A stretch of DNA of 64,000 bases, from NCBI GenBank assembly GCA_014843695.1, contig CM026400.1:44669138-44733137 (forward strand). Direction: 5' to 3'. A model generated the notes under the pieces. It made no database searches. It was not told the DNA's origin and saw only the letters and a list, made by a program, of their open reading frames with translations. Positions 1-11,869 of the stretch are shown one piece after another. Numbering within the stretch: position 1 is the stretch's first letter; every line of letters begins with the position of its first letter. The translations under genes and the position numbers were made by a program. This DNA is from Archivesica marissinica (taxonomy: Eukaryota; Mollusca; Bivalvia; Venerida; Vesicomyidae).

Positions 1-220
1 CTATCCACGTAAACCAATCGAAGGATGTATGAGCTGGAGTAATTATGACGAGTTGGCAAACAGCCAAGGTCAACGAGTTAACGGAAGTGACGTATTTCGG
101 ACGCTTGTGGGGACAGACTGGTCCAACAATATGCGAATGAGACAAAACTTAAAACATGCATTACGACATTCCATGGGAAATGCTCAGTGCTGGTCATCGT
201 CACCCAGTCGAACAGTTTCG
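1..220 (+). CDS. Partial internal exon, unknown protein
   Basis: The frame starting at base 2 is open for 73 codons and ends exactly at TTTCG|GTAAGG (220/221), a good splice donor, so the exon would end in phase 0. The peptide is ordinary in composition (motifs WSNYDELANSQG and VFRTLVGTDWSNN) and is not repeat-derived; the dispersed TTAA element starts only at 249, inside the presumed intron. The 5' side runs off the window. I do not recognise a family. The next + strand coding block, at about 12711, can be joined in phase 0, so the two may be one gene, but the roughly 12.5-kb intron makes this only an inference. An ATG at 29 lies in frame but need not be the start. Confidence 0.5.
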
Positions 221-248
221 GTAAGGAAATATTATTATTTCAGTAACA

Positions 249-660
249 TTAAAGCGACACTACATCAGTGAAAACACAAATTTCTGCAGAATGTAATTTC
301 CTATAATGTAGTATAATTTCTTTCTAAATACTTGTTGAGTATTTCAACTAATAAACATACGTCGTATACGCGGTTTGTTGACATAACAACATAATGTAAA
401 TAATGTCGACATGCATGCGTAACACAAGGCGCGTATCCTGAATAACACGATTTATGATACATATTTAGCGTTATATTTCACATTTGTGCCTATGCATATT
501 TATTTGTGACTAATCTCTAACCGACAATACCATGTGTTTAGTATTTACTCCGATGATAAACAAAGGTCAATTCAGGAGTGTTGATGGCCATTAGATGAAA
601 TCTTACTTGTAGACCACAATCACACTTTTTATTGATTCAGTGTATTCGGAAGAATTTGTA
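249..660 (+). mobile_element. TTAA-AGCGACA non-autonomous DNA element, 3' end lost
   Basis: The left terminus TTAAAGCGACACTACATC is followed by about 400 bp that matches the complete copy at 17088-17575 (shared CGCGGTTTGTTGACATAAC and TCCTGAATAACACGATTTAT). The right terminal repeat is missing; a SINE A tail follows at 681. Confidence 0.65.
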
Positions 661-680
661 GTAGCAATGCATTTATCCGT

Positions 681-738
681 GAGGCGTCGCTCATATGGGC
701 AACCGGTAGCGACGATAAATAAACGTAAAACACACATT
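681..738 (+). mobile_element. SINE A, 3' end only
   Basis: Contains only the last ~58 bp of the SINE A consensus (GCGTCGCTCATATGGGCAAC followed by the GATAAATAAACGTAAAACAC tail). The tRNA head is absent. The following 740-860 is AT-rich with no recognised feature. Confidence 0.7.
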
Positions 739-860
739 TACTTAGTGTGCACACTATGTAAAATACCTATTGTGAACTATTTGTAACCTTTGTAACATGC
801 CTTTATTGTAGCATTTGCCTTTATTTATATTATGTGTGTTTCTTTTGTCATGTCAACATA

Positions 861-1075
861 TACAGTGGAACCTCCCAAAACCAGACCCTCTCTAAATCGG
901 AATACTCCCAAAACCGGACGTTTTTGAAAGTCCCGAATTGTTTCTTCTTTATTTCTTACATAAAATCACTCTGACAACCGGAACCTCTCAACTCCGGAAA
1001 CCGGACGAAAAATTTGCATAATTTGGGTACAATTTGATGTAATTTCACCTCCCAAAACCGGAACAACTTTTAGGC
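861..1075 (+). mobile_element. pogo/Tigger-like transposon fragment, one end
   Basis: Begins TACAGTGGAACCTCCCAAAA, the typical TA plus CAGT(G)GAACCTC terminus of pogo/Tigger-type Tc1-mariner elements. Internal subrepeats of CCCAAAACCGGA follow. No matching right end (GGTTCCACTGTA) is found downstream, so the copy is truncated. 1080-1345 is AT-rich with nothing recognised. Confidence 0.5.
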
Positions 1076-1347
1076 AACATAGGTCTTCATCAATAATATG
1101 ATAATCCCCCAAGAGGAGGACATAAACCATCTATATATCTATCTAAGTAGGTTTTTTCTCCATAAAAGTAACATTGATATTATTTCGGAATAAAATATCT
1201 TAAGCTACTAGTACATTTTCCTCTATTTACATGTAATGTAATGCTTAATAAATACGCTCGTTCTCTGTTTTCAGTACGCCATAGACTATTTCAAGCAACC
1301 TGTGATACTAAACGAGTATAAAGAACCTCAGAAAATCACATGCTGAT

Positions 1348-2168
1348 TGAACGATACCACACCATAGACTATTTCCGCTACACAATCATGGTATAGAGGG
1401 CGCTGAAGCCAATCTATGCGTACATTCAACGATACCATGCCATAGAATATTTCCGCTACACAATCATGGTATAGAGGGCGCCGAAGCCAATCTATGCGTC
1501 CATTCAACGATACAACGCCATAGACTATTTCCGCTACACAATCATGGTATAGAGGGTACCGAAGCCAAGCTACGCGCAACGATACCACGCCATAGACTAT
1601 TTCCGCTACACAATCATGGTATAGAGGGCGCTGTAGCCAAGTTACGCGTACATTCAACGATGCCATGCCATAGACTATTTCCGCTACACAATCATGGTAT
1701 AGAGGGCGCTGTAGCCAAGCTACGCGTACATTCAACGATGCCATGCCATATACTATTTCCGCTACACAATCATGGTATAGAGGGCGCTGAAGCCAAGCTA
1801 CGCGTACATTCAACGATACCATGCCATAGACTATTTCCGCTACACAATCATGGTATAGAGGGCGCTGTAGCCAAGCTACGCGTACATTCAACGATACCAC
1901 ACCATAGACTATTTCCGTTACACAATCATGGTATAGAGGGCGCTGTAGCCAAGCTACGCGTACATTCAACGATACCATGCCATAGACAATTTCCGCTACA
2001 CAATCATGGTATAGAGGGCGCTGTAGCCAAGCTACGCGTACATTCAACGATGCCACGCCATATACTATTTCCGCTACACAATCATGGTATAGTGGGTGCC
2101 GAAGCCAAAGCTACATGTAGATTCAGCGATACCACGCCATAGACTATTTCCGCAACACAATCATAGTA
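1348..2168. repeat. 78-bp minisatellite, about 10.5 copies
   Basis: Monomer core CTATTTCCGCTACACAATC, then ATGGTATAGAGGGCGCTG. Eleven occurrences of the core are spaced 78 bp apart, with one 72-bp unit near 1580. Because 78 is divisible by 3, the array gives overlapping open frames on both strands; these are shadows of the repeat. Confidence 0.9.
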
Positions 2169-2526
2169 AACAAGTATAGAGTCATCGACAATTACGTGAT
2201 GATTATAATGCCATATACCAAACACATTTGCCTATTATTTATATCATTATTTGTTTCTGTTATATCCATCGGGAAGGGCCGTAACTAATGTTGCTAGAAG
2301 TTGTGACCGGACCCGTTTATCTTTATTTAATTTGTCATATTTTGTATTCACATGTATATGTAAAACGAATCGACCAATAAAACATGAGTGAATATGGTGT
2401 AGATCTAATTGTTACTAATACTTGTCAAACATCAGTGTGAATTGAGACGACAAGCATGGGTTACATCATATTAGCCAAAAAGAGAAAAAACATGAATGGA
2501 ACTAGCAAACGAAATACTAAAGATTC
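2169..2526. repeat. Dispersed repeat fragments, no gene
   Basis: The stretch at about 2255-2350 (GAAGGGCCGTAACTAATGTT) has a diverged relative at 29050-29150 (GGAGGGCTGTAAATAATGTT). From about 2480 the sequence is the minus-strand part of repeat J, interrupted by the SINE at 2540. Nothing coding is seen. Confidence 0.4.
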
Positions 2527-2801
2527 CATCAAAGAGTTAGTTTAAACTTTATTTATTTTACAACGATTGCGAAGCAAGTTCTAACAACTTATATTAATCA
2601 CTCTCGTTGGTGCGGATGAAAGCGTATATGTGGTAATTCGTATGGGAGGAAACCGGAGTACCTGGAGAAAACGCACCTGTCCGATCTGGCGACCACCGTA
2701 CCATCTCACATAATTCCCGGTCAGAAGATCGAACCCGGGTTGCATTGGTGAGAAGCGAGTACGCTAACCACTGCGCTAACCGGACAGCCATCAAAGAGTT
2801 A
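2526..2801 (-). mobile_element. SINE B (V-SINE-like), full length with TSD
   Basis: The reverse complement starts GGCTGTCCGGTTAGCGCAGT (A box TTAGCGCAGTGG), then GGTTCGATC (B box), a core GTTTTCTCCAGGTACTCCGG resembling the V-SINE central domain, and a tail ending ATAAATAAAGTTT. It is flanked by a direct duplication CCATCAAAGAGTTA at 2526-2539 and 2788-2801. It sits inside a copy of dispersed repeat J, so it is younger than that copy. Confidence 0.85.
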
Positions 2802-2965
2802 TCACATCTTTATTACAAAACACACACTGAACAACTAAACATATTTCAAAATGTTTAAAACTATGTATTTATATAGTTATTGTTTTTCATGTTAAAACAC
2901 ACTTATCCGAAGTGTGCGTTTTCTATGTCCTCTAGAATCGTAGCCCAAACCAATGTTCATAATAA
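2802..2965 (-). repeat. Dispersed repeat J, 3' part
   Basis: The reverse complement matches 9471-9650: both carry GAGGACATAGAAAACGCACA, then TTCAGT(T)TGTGTTTTGTAATAAAG, which includes an AATAAA-type signal. It looks like an old retroposed sequence. The short ORF in the 9.4-kb copy is not conserved as coding here. 2966-3269 is AT-rich with no feature. Confidence 0.5.
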
Positions 2966-3269
2966 AGGCCAGAATCTCATGTATTCCCAATAATATTTAT
3001 ATATGGAGGTGGGGTAGATATGGCTGGCGACTCCTTACCCACTGCATGATACCTACTTTTGTTATTTTTAGGTAACTGAAACATGTTCTCTACTGAACAA
3101 AGGTGTTTAGGTTATAAAAGCTTACATCAGCTTGTGTGTGTGTTACCATCATCTATTTCCCTTGCATTTCGTTTCGGCAAGTTATGATGATCGGTATACA
3201 CTCATTAATAGCTGCATGGTTATGTCAGTTCATATGACCATTATTGTACACTTGTACTACTTTGTATAT

Positions 3270-6200
3270 AATATTATGTATGTTTATATGTGTCCATGTA
3301 AAACGTGTACTTGTATATTATGTCTGTTCAGTTGTGCTCTTCGTGTATATGTATTATATATGTATGTTTATATGTGTCCATGTAAAACGTGTACTTGTAT
3401 ATTATGTCTGTTCAGTTGTGCTCTTCGTGTATATGTATTATATATGTATGTTTATATGTGTCCATGTAAAACGTGTACTTGTATATTATGTCTGTTCAGT
3501 TGTGCTCTTCGTGTATATGTATTATATATGTATGTTTATATGTGTCCATGTAAAACGTGTACTTGTATATTATGTCTGTTCAGTTGTGCTCTTCGTGTAT
3601 ATGTATTATATATGTATGTTTATATGTGTCCATGTAAAACGTGTACTTGTATATTATGTCTGTTCAGTTGTGCTCTTCGTGTATATGTATTATATATGTA
3701 TGTTTATATGTGTCCATGTAAAACGTGTACTTGTATATTATGTATGTTCAATTGTGCTCTTCATGTATATGTATTATATATTTATGTTTATATGTGTCCA
3801 TGTAAAACGTGTACTTGTATATTATGTTTGTTCAGTTGTGCTCATCATGTATATGTATTATATATGTATGTTTATATGTGTCCATGTAAAACGTGTACTT
3901 GTATATTATGTATGTTCAGTTGTGCTCTTCATGTATATGTATTATATATTTATGCTTATATGTGTCCATGTAAAACGTGTACTTGTATATTATGTCTGTT
4001 CAGTTGTGCTCTTCGTGTATATGTATTATATATGTATGTTTATATGTGTCCATGTAAAACGTGTACTTGTATATTATGTCTGTTCAGTTGTGCTCGTCGT
4101 GTATATGTATTATATATGTATGTTTATATGTGTCCATGTAAAACGTGTACTTGTATATTATGTATGTTCAGTTGTGCTCTTCATGTATATGTATTATATA
4201 TGTATGTTTATATGTGTCCATGTAAAACGTGTACTTGTATATTATGTCTGTTCAGTTGTGCTCTTCATGTATATGTATTATATATGTATGTTTATATGTG
4301 TCCATGTAAAACGTGTACTTGTATATTATGTATGTTCAGTTGTGCTCTTCATGTATATGTATTATATATGTATGTTTATATGTGTCCATGTAAAACGTGT
4401 ACTTGTATATTATGTCTTTTCAGTTGTGCTCTTCATGTATATGTATTATATATGTATGTTTATATGTGTCCATGTAAAACGTGTACTTGTATATTATGTC
4501 TGTTCAGTTGTGCTCATCATGTATATGTATTATATATGTATGTTTATATGTGTCCATGTAAAACGTGTACTTGTATATTATGTATGTTCAGTTGTGCTCT
4601 TCATGTATATGTATTATATATTTATGTTTATATGTGTCCATGTAAAACGTGTACTTGTATATTATGTCTGTTCAGTTGTGCTCTTCATGTATATGTATTA
4701 TATATGTATGTTTATATGTGTCCATGTAAAACGTGTACTTGTATATTATGTCTGTTCAGTTGTGCTCTTCGTGTATATGTATTATATATGTATGTTTATA
4801 TGTGTCCATGTAAAACGTGTACTTGTATATTATGTCTGTTCAGTTGTGCTCTTCGTGTATATGTATTATATATGTATGTTTATATGTGTCCATGTAAAAC
4901 GTGTACTTGTATATTATGTCTGTTCAGTTGTGCTCTTCATGTATATGTATTATATATGTATGTTTATATGTGTCCATATAAAACGTGTACTTGTATATTA
5001 TGTCTGTTCAGTTGTGCTCTTCGTGTATATGTATTATATATGTATGTTTATTTGTGTCCATGTAAAACATGTACTTGTATATTATGTCTGTTCAGTTGTG
5101 CTCTTCGTGTATATGTATTATATATGTATGTTTATATGTGTCCATGTAAAACGTGTACTTGTATATTATGTATGTTCAGTTGTGCTCTTCATGTATATGT
5201 ATTATATATGTATGTTTATATGTGTCCATGTAAAACGTGTACTTGTATATTATGTATGTTCAGTTGTGCTCTTCGTGTATATGTATTATATATGTATGTT
5301 TATATGTGTCCATGTAAAACGTGTACTTGTATAGTATGTCTGATCAGTTGTGCTCTTCGTGTATATGTATTATATATGTATGTTTATATGTGTCCATGTA
5401 AAACGTGTACTTGTATGTTATGTCTGTTCAGTTGTGCTCTTCGTGTATATGTATTATATATGTATGTTTATATGTGTCCATGTAAAACGTGTACTTGTAT
5501 ATTATGTCTTTTCAGTTGTGCTCTTCGTGTATATGTATTATATATGTATGTTTATATGTGTCCATGTAAAACGTGTACTTGTATATTATGTCTGTTCAGT
5601 TGTGCTCTTCGTGTATATGTATTATATATGTATGTTTATATGTGTCCATGTAAAACGTGTACTTGTATATTATGTATGTTCAGTTGTGCTCTTCATTTAT
5701 ATGTATTATATATGTATGTTTATATGTGTCCATGTAAAACGTGTACTTGTATATTATGTCTGTTCAGTTGTGCTCTTCATGTATATGTATTATATATGTA
5801 TGTTTATATGTGTCCATGTAAAACGTGTACTTGTATATTATGTCTGTTCAGTTGTGCTCTTCATGTATATGTATTATATATGTATGTTTATATGTATCCA
5901 TGTAAAACGTGTACTTGTATATTATGTATGTTCAGTTGTGCTCTTCATGTATATGTATTGTATATGTATGTTTATATGTATCCATGTAAAACGTGTACTT
6001 GTATATTATGTCTGTTCAGTTGTGCTCTTCGTGTATATGTATTATATATGTATGTGTATATGTGTCCATGTGAAACGTGTACTTGTATATTATGTATGTT
6101 CAGTTGTGCTCTTCATGTATATGTATTATATATGTATGTTTATATGTGTCCATGTAAAACGTGTACTTGTATATTATGTCTGTTCTGTTGTGCTCTTCAT

Positions 6201-6292
6201 GTATATGTATTATATATGTATGTTTATGTGTGTCCATGTAAAACGTGTACTTGTATATTATGTCTGTTCAGTTGTGCTCTTCGTGTATATGG
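3270..6292. repeat. 84-bp satellite, about 36 copies
   Basis: Monomer core TATGTGTCCATGTAAAACGT, then GTACTTGTATATTATGTCTG. Copies differ at a few recurrent positions (CTTCGTG versus CTTCATG; GTCTGTT versus GTATGTT). Because 84 is divisible by 3, two frames stay open for the whole array, giving a 1,063-codon cysteine-rich and a 696-codon ORF. Identical period at DNA and peptide level, no unique flanking coding sequence and no splice context argue that these are not genes. Confidence 0.95.
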
Positions 6293-6321
6293 AGGCGATG
6301 AAAGGATCATAAAAGGATTAT

Positions 6322-8261
6322 AGGTTCATATCAGCGTAGATATTACGTGGCTATGTTCATATCAGCCTAGATATTACGTGGCTATGTTCATATCAGCCTA
6401 GATAGTACGTGGCTAGGTTCATATCAGCCTAGATAGTACGTGGCTAGGTTTATATCAGTGTAGATATTACGTGGCTAGGTTTTTATCAGTCTAGATATTA
6501 CGTGGCTATGTTCATATCAGCGTAGATATTACGTGGCTATATTCATATCAGCGTAGATATTACGTGGCTAGGTTTATATCAGCGTAGATATTACGTGGCT
6601 AGGTTCATATCAGCGTAGATATTACGTGGCTAGGTTTATATCAGCGTAGATATTACGTGGTTATGTTCATATCAGCGTAGATATTACGTGGATAGATTCA
6701 TATCAGCCTAGATATTACGTGGCTAGGTTCATATCAGCCTAGATATTACGTGGCTAGGTTCATATCAGCCTAGATATTACGTGGCTAGGTTCATATCAGC
6801 CTATATATTACGTGGCTATGTTCATATCAGCGTAGATATTACGTGGCTATGTTCATATCAGACTAGATATTACGTGGCTATGTTCATATCAGCGTAGATA
6901 TTACGTGGCTATGTTCATATCAGCGTAGATATTACGTGGCTAGGTTCATATCAGCCTAGATATTACGTGGCTATGTTCATATCAGCCTAGATATTACGTG
7001 GCTATGTTCATATCAGCCTAGATATTACGTGGCTATGTTCATATCAGCGTAGATATTACGTGGCTAGGTTCATATTAGCCTAGATATTACGTGGCTAGGT
7101 TTATATCAGCGTAGATATTACGTGGCTAGGTTTTTATCAGTCTAGATGTTACGTGGCTATGTTCATATCAGCGTAGATATTACGTGGCTATGTTCATATC
7201 AGCGTAGATATTACGTGGCTAGGTTTATATCAGCGTAGATATTACGTGGCTAGGTTCATATCAGTCTAGATATTACGTGGCTATGTTCATATCAGTCTAG
7301 ATATAACGTGGCTAGGTTCATATCAGCGTAGATATTACGTGGCTAGGTTTATATCAGCGTAGATATTACGTGGCTATGGTTTTATCAGTCTAGATATTAC
7401 GTGGCTATGTTCATATCAGCGTAGATATTACGTGGCTAGGTTTATATCAGCGTAGATATTACGTTGCTAGGTTCATATCAGCGTAGATATTACGTGGCTA
7501 GGTTTATATCAGCGTAGATATTACGTGGCTAGGTTCATATCAGCCTAGATAGTACGTGGCTAGGTTTATATCAGTCTAGATATTACGTGGCTATGTTCAT
7601 ATCAGCGTAGATATTACGTGGCTATGTTCATATCAGCGTAGATATTACGTGGCTATGTTCATATCATCGTAGATATTACGTGGCTATGTTCATATCAGCG
7701 TAGATATTACGTGGCTAGGTTCATATCAGCCTAGATATTACGTGGCTATGTTCATATCAGCGTAGATATTACGTGGCTAGGTTTATATCAGTCTAGATAT
7801 TACGTGGCTATGTTCATATCAGCCTAGATAGTACGTGGCTATGTTTATATCAGCGTATATTATTACGTGGCTAGGTTTATATCAGCGTAGATATTACGTG
7901 GCTAGGTTTATATCAGTCTAGATATTACGTGGCTAGGTTTATATCAGCGTAGATATTACGTGGCTAGGTCTATATCAGCGTAGATATTACGTGGCTAGGT
8001 TTATATCAGCGTAGATATTACGTGGCTAGGTTTATATCAGCGTAGGTATTACGTGGCTAGGTTTATATCAACGTAGATATTACGTGGCTAGGTTTATATC
8101 AGCGTAGATATTACGTGGCTATGTTCATATCAGCCTAGATATCACGTGGCTAGGTTTATATTAGCCTAGATATCACGTGGCTATGTTCATATCAGCCTAG
8201 ATATCACGTGGCTATGTTCATATCAGCCTAGATATCACGTGGCTAGGTTTATATCAGCCTA
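6322..8261. repeat. 31-bp minisatellite, about 62 copies
   Basis: Monomer TTCATATCAGCGTAGATATT, then ACGTGGCTAGG. It is variable mainly at CAGCGTAG/CAGCCTAG/CAGTCTAG and GGCTAGG/GGCTATG. It begins about 30 bp after the 84-bp array ends, so two unrelated satellites are nearly contiguous. Confidence 0.95.
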
Positions 8262-8372
8262 GATATCGACCCTAGGTAGCTTGATATCAGATATCGACCC
8301 TAGGTAGCTTGATATCAGGTATCGACCCTAGGTAGCTTGATATCAGGTATCGACCCATGGTAGCTTGATATC
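8262..8372. repeat. 28-29-bp minisatellite, 4 copies
   Basis: Monomer GATATCGACCCTAGGTAGCT, then TGATATCAG. It follows the 31-bp array directly. The two monomers share GATATC and ATATCAG ends, so one array probably arose at the edge of the other. Confidence 0.85.
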
Positions 8373-8439
8373 AGCCAGCGACCGATTGGTCGATTCCTAG
8401 TCTTTATATGAAACCACGTAATAACCTCTAAATTCATCT

Positions 8440-8530
8440 CTTCCTCGTGCCGATACATTCCATTAGGAACGAGGTCTCCAGACCGACGACACTGCTGTAT
8501 GAACTTGTTTCGCTACCGAACTAACAAAAT
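8440..8530 (+). mobile_element. Diverged SINE C-type tail
   Basis: CCATTAGGAACGAGGTCTCC, then GAACTTGTTTCGC, resemble the 3' half of SINE C. No head is present. 8531-9055 holds a short (GA)n at 8769-8790 and AT-rich sequence with nothing else recognised. Confidence 0.4.
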
Positions 8531-9055
8531 GAAATGTGTATAAGCTAGTCTTGTACATCTTCTTCAGCCTAAGTGTACTTAATTCAGAATATTGTCCGTT
8601 TACGAGGAGAAGCGGTGAATGCATTAATAATTAATTACTAATTAACTATTAACGGGTGGCTTGAACCCGGTTTCTTTATTTACACATTGCTAATGTGGAA
8701 TAAACGATGACAAGAGATAGTAAGTGTTAGCTCGTAAATCTTCTTGTTTCCAGGCTGAACAATAAACAATGAGAGAGAGAGAGAGAGAGATCTAAATATA
8801 ATGTCGTGATATTTGACGCATTTGAAGAATTCCAATCGTACAACGGCACATCTAAATGGAATAAAACTATATCAACATTAATTCAGAAAGTCTTGTTGTT
8901 AAACAAATATTTACAGATCCAACAAATTACATGATATAGCGAGAGATACTGTAAAAAAGAAAGAAATATATAAATGTTGAGCTACATTCTACATTCATAC
9001 GGATAACGCGTAATTACAATGAACATAGTTTGCCTTGAGGATTAAACTAACTTAT

Positions 9056-9327
9056 TAGTGTAATTAAAGTTAAAACGTTATTTATTTTACAACAATTGCG
9101 AAGCAAGTTTTAACAACTTATATTAATCACTCACGTTGGCGGATGAAAGTGTAAATGTAGTAATTTGTGTGAGAGGAAACCGGAGTACCTGGAGAAAACC
9201 CACTTGTCCGATCTGGCGACCACCGTACCATCTCACATACTTCCCGGTCCGAGAATCGAACCCGGGTTGCATTGGTGAGAAGCGAGCGCGCTAACCACTG
9301 CGCTAATCGGACAGCCTAGTGTAATTA
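9056..9327 (-). mobile_element. SINE B, full length with TSD
   Basis: A minus-strand copy of about 250 bp between perfect direct repeats TAGTGTAATTA at 9056-9066 and 9317-9327. A box TTAGCGCAGTGG, B box GGTTCGATTC and the V-like core are all readable. Confidence 0.88.
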
Positions 9328-9470
9328 GTGAATGTCACAAAGAATTAACTATATATTCATTAATGAGATCAAAGATAACCGCAGCCTTAGAGTATTAGGA
9401 TTTAAATGTGAAAGTATTAACTTGGCAGTTGGGACACATATTGGATCCACACTACAGAATAATGCCAATA

Positions 9471-9650
9471 TACTAGAGGACATAGAAAACGCACACTTCG
9501 GCCGGATACGTGTGTTTTACATGAAAAAACAATAACTATATAAATACATAGTTTGAAACATTTTTGGAATATTTTTAGTTGTTCAGTTTGTGTTTTGTAA
9601 TAAAGCTGTGATATATCTTTGATGGAATCCTTCGTATTTCGTGTTCATGT
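9471..9650 (+). repeat. Dispersed repeat J
   Basis: Forward copy of the sequence at 2802-2965, ending TGTAATAAAGCTGTGATA. A 67-codon ORF (9332-9535) crosses into it; the other copy does not keep it open, so it is not called as a gene. 9651-9965 has no recognised feature. Confidence 0.5.
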
Positions 9651-9966
9651 AATACTAATCATATAATGTAGGTGTGCGGTTTCTATGTTCTCTACTATAA
9701 CTATATTATCCATGGATTATGTAGATTAACACGTATTAAATATGACCTGGTTTATCTGAACAATTATTCAGACTACCTTAGCATTTTATTTGTGGCCAAA
9801 CGCATTCGTTGGATTAATAGCTGAGCATTTGGTTTCGTTTGTATATGTATGTACAGTGTAGTGAGCAACGGTACTGCGGGTACACTATGATGTGAACCAT
9901 ACATATTCCAAGAAGATATCATTGATACACTGGACATTCCAAGTAAGAATATTTCTAATAACGTTG

Positions 9967-10214
9967 GGCTGCCCGATTAGCGCAGTGGTTAGCGTGCTCG
10001 CTTCTTACCAATGCAACCCTGGTCCGATCCTCAGACTGGGAAGTATGTGAGATGGTACGGTGGTCGCCAGATCGGACAGGTGGGTTTTCTCCGGGTACTC
10101 CGGTTTCCTCCCACACGAATGACCACAGTTACGCTTTCATCCGCACCAACGAGAGTGATTGATATAAGTTGTTAGAACTTGCTTCGCAATCCTTGTAAAA
10201 TAAATAACGTTTAA
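9967..10214 (+). mobile_element. SINE B, full length
   Basis: Starts GGCTGCCCGATTAGCGCAGT, with the V-like core TTTTCTCCGGGTACTCCGGT and the tail TTGTAAAATAAATAACGTTT. Confidence 0.85.
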
Positions 10215-10271
10215 ACTTAAACCTTTGGAATATTACACTACTGTATAGGTAACGCAACATACAATATCTTA

Positions 10272-10512
10272 CATGTATAGTACGATTAGAATAACTTGAC
10301 AGTGACGTCACTCAATATTTACTCCCGTTGGCTATGTCCACAACACAAGACAGGTAAATCGGCCTAAAAATCAGTAAGCGGTGTTTCGGATTAAAAATTA
10401 AAAAATACATTATCATAATATCTCGATAACTGTATATTGACCTGAATTACCTGTACTGATAGGTATAGCCCTTGTACGTCACTGTCAAGTTATCCTAAAC
10501 GTACAGTAATGT
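10272..10512. repeat. Inverted repeat, MITE-like
   Basis: ATAACTTGACAGTGACGT at 10291-10308 is exactly inverted at 10476-10493. The similarity continues outward for about 20 bp (GTACGATTAGA versus GTACGTTTAGG). The spacer is about 170 bp. A non-autonomous DNA transposon is plausible, but no target duplication was found. 10513-10845 contains only AT-rich and CT-rich sequence. Confidence 0.45.
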
Positions 10513-10845
10513 GTCGTATTCCAATGCCGTAGCTAGAAGCTGAATGGAATTGACGTCAACCTTCTAGAGTTGTCAGGACAGTCTTTTGTTTTTATTATTA
10601 TTTTTATTTTTTCCCATGCATGTACATAAAACATTTAATTTTCAATAAGAAATGAATATAGAATATTTTTTTTTTACTCTTATGCTCTCGCTCTCTCACC
10701 CAAACACTCGCACTTACATTCATACATTCAAACAGTCTTTTTTGTCTGTGCATTCTGTTTGCAGTTTTATCGCACTTTTCCTATACTTACTTCGTTACAT
10801 GCCAAATTCTATCATTTGCCTCAGTGTGGCTACGGGCCTGTATTC

Positions 10846-11140
10846 TGTGTGTGTTTTATGTTTATTTATCGTCGCTACTGGTTGCCCATATGAGCGACGC
10901 CTCCTGAAGAGATTAGTCATTTTAGATTTTGGAGGATAGTGCAATTATACAGACAGAGACCCATTCCAGAATCTCCTCTGGTTCTTTTACGTGCACGGTG
11001 TAAAGCACCGACACGAGACCTCGGCTTAAAGTCCCATCTGAAAGACCATTAATGTTATTAAGTTCAGACTGGTGGTCGAACTTGCGATCCATGGATTCAC
11101 AATCCAGCGTGTTAACCACAGGACTACTGACCCGTCTGTA
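10846..11140 (-). mobile_element. SINE A, near full length
   Basis: Reversed order: tail (GTTTATTTATCGTCGCTACT), body (CACGGTGTAAAGCACCGACA), then a degraded tRNA head ending near GACCCGTCTG. Confidence 0.85.
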
Positions 11141-11206
11141 GTTACACATTGTTTCAATGTCTTATGTTTTATAATGTACGTATTGATAACATAGTCATTG
11201 GGGGGA

Positions 11207-11457
11207 TAAATTGTATGGAAGTCGTGATAGCGCAGTGGATGCGCGTTCGCTTCAGGTGCGAAAGGTCCGGAGTTCGAGCCCCGCTGGAGCCGTTACGAGT
11301 GTGCCCTTAGGCAAGGCATTTAAATTCCACATTGCCTCTTCTCTCTCCTTCATGGCGATGGAGTCCATTAGGAATGAGGTCTCGAGAGTGATTAATATAA
11401 GTTGAAAGAACTTGTTTCGCAATCGAGCTAAAATAAATTTGATAAACTAAATTGTAT
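11207..11457 (+). mobile_element. SINE C, full length with TSD
   Basis: A tRNA-like head GGAAGTCGTGATAGCGCAGT with B box GAGTTCGAGCCCC; body with TTAGGCAAGGCATTTAAATT; tail GAACTTGTTTCGCAATCGAG, then CTAAAATAAATTT. Direct repeats TAAATTGTAT lie at 11207-11216 and 11448-11457. Confidence 0.85.
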
Positions 11458-11629
11458 CACACATACAAAATTACACACAACAACGGCAGATTTACACACA
11501 ACACCAGCTATGCCCAACCACATATTCGAAACAGCAGGTGTTGGGCCACTGTTAGTCAAACACTATCCACAGCGAAGTAATGCAAACAGCCAGAATAACC
11601 TGTATTGCGAGTTTTATTTGCTTACGTTT

Positions 11630-11862
11630 GTTTCACGTCGCTACCGGTTGCCCATATGAGTGATTGGGCAGTTTATCTAACAACGTCTTTCCTGGGCAGT
11701 CTCCAGCGGTTAACCAACCTTGGTGCGCCAACCTCCGTAAGAAACTGCCAACTGTTCCCTATAAAGAGACACGGTCTGGGTGAGGCTCGAACCCGTGACC
11801 ATCAGTGATGATAGGTGGTATACAAATCAGCAACCTTAACCACTCGACCACGGAGGCGGACT
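11630..11862 (-). mobile_element. SINE A tail fused to SINE D
   Basis: A 3' tail of SINE A (CGTCGCTACCGGTTGCCCAT) runs directly into the body and head of SINE D (GGGCAGTTTATCTAACAACG to CTCGACCACGGAGGCGGA), both in minus orientation. SINE D's own 3' end is missing, so this is a chimeric copy or a recombination junction. Confidence 0.7.
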
Positions 11863-11869
11863 TGGCCTT

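Noticed and set aside
1328..2142. 242-codon minus and 160-codon plus ORFs
   Set aside because: Both strands open because of the 78-bp minisatellite.
3132..6323. 1,063-codon Cys-rich ORF and overlapping 696-codon ORF
   Set aside because: The ORFs coincide with an 84-bp satellite; period divisible by 3 explains them, and they start and stop within non-coding borders.
9332..9535. 67-codon ORF after a SINE B
   Set aside because: Half of it is dispersed repeat J, and the second copy does not keep it open.
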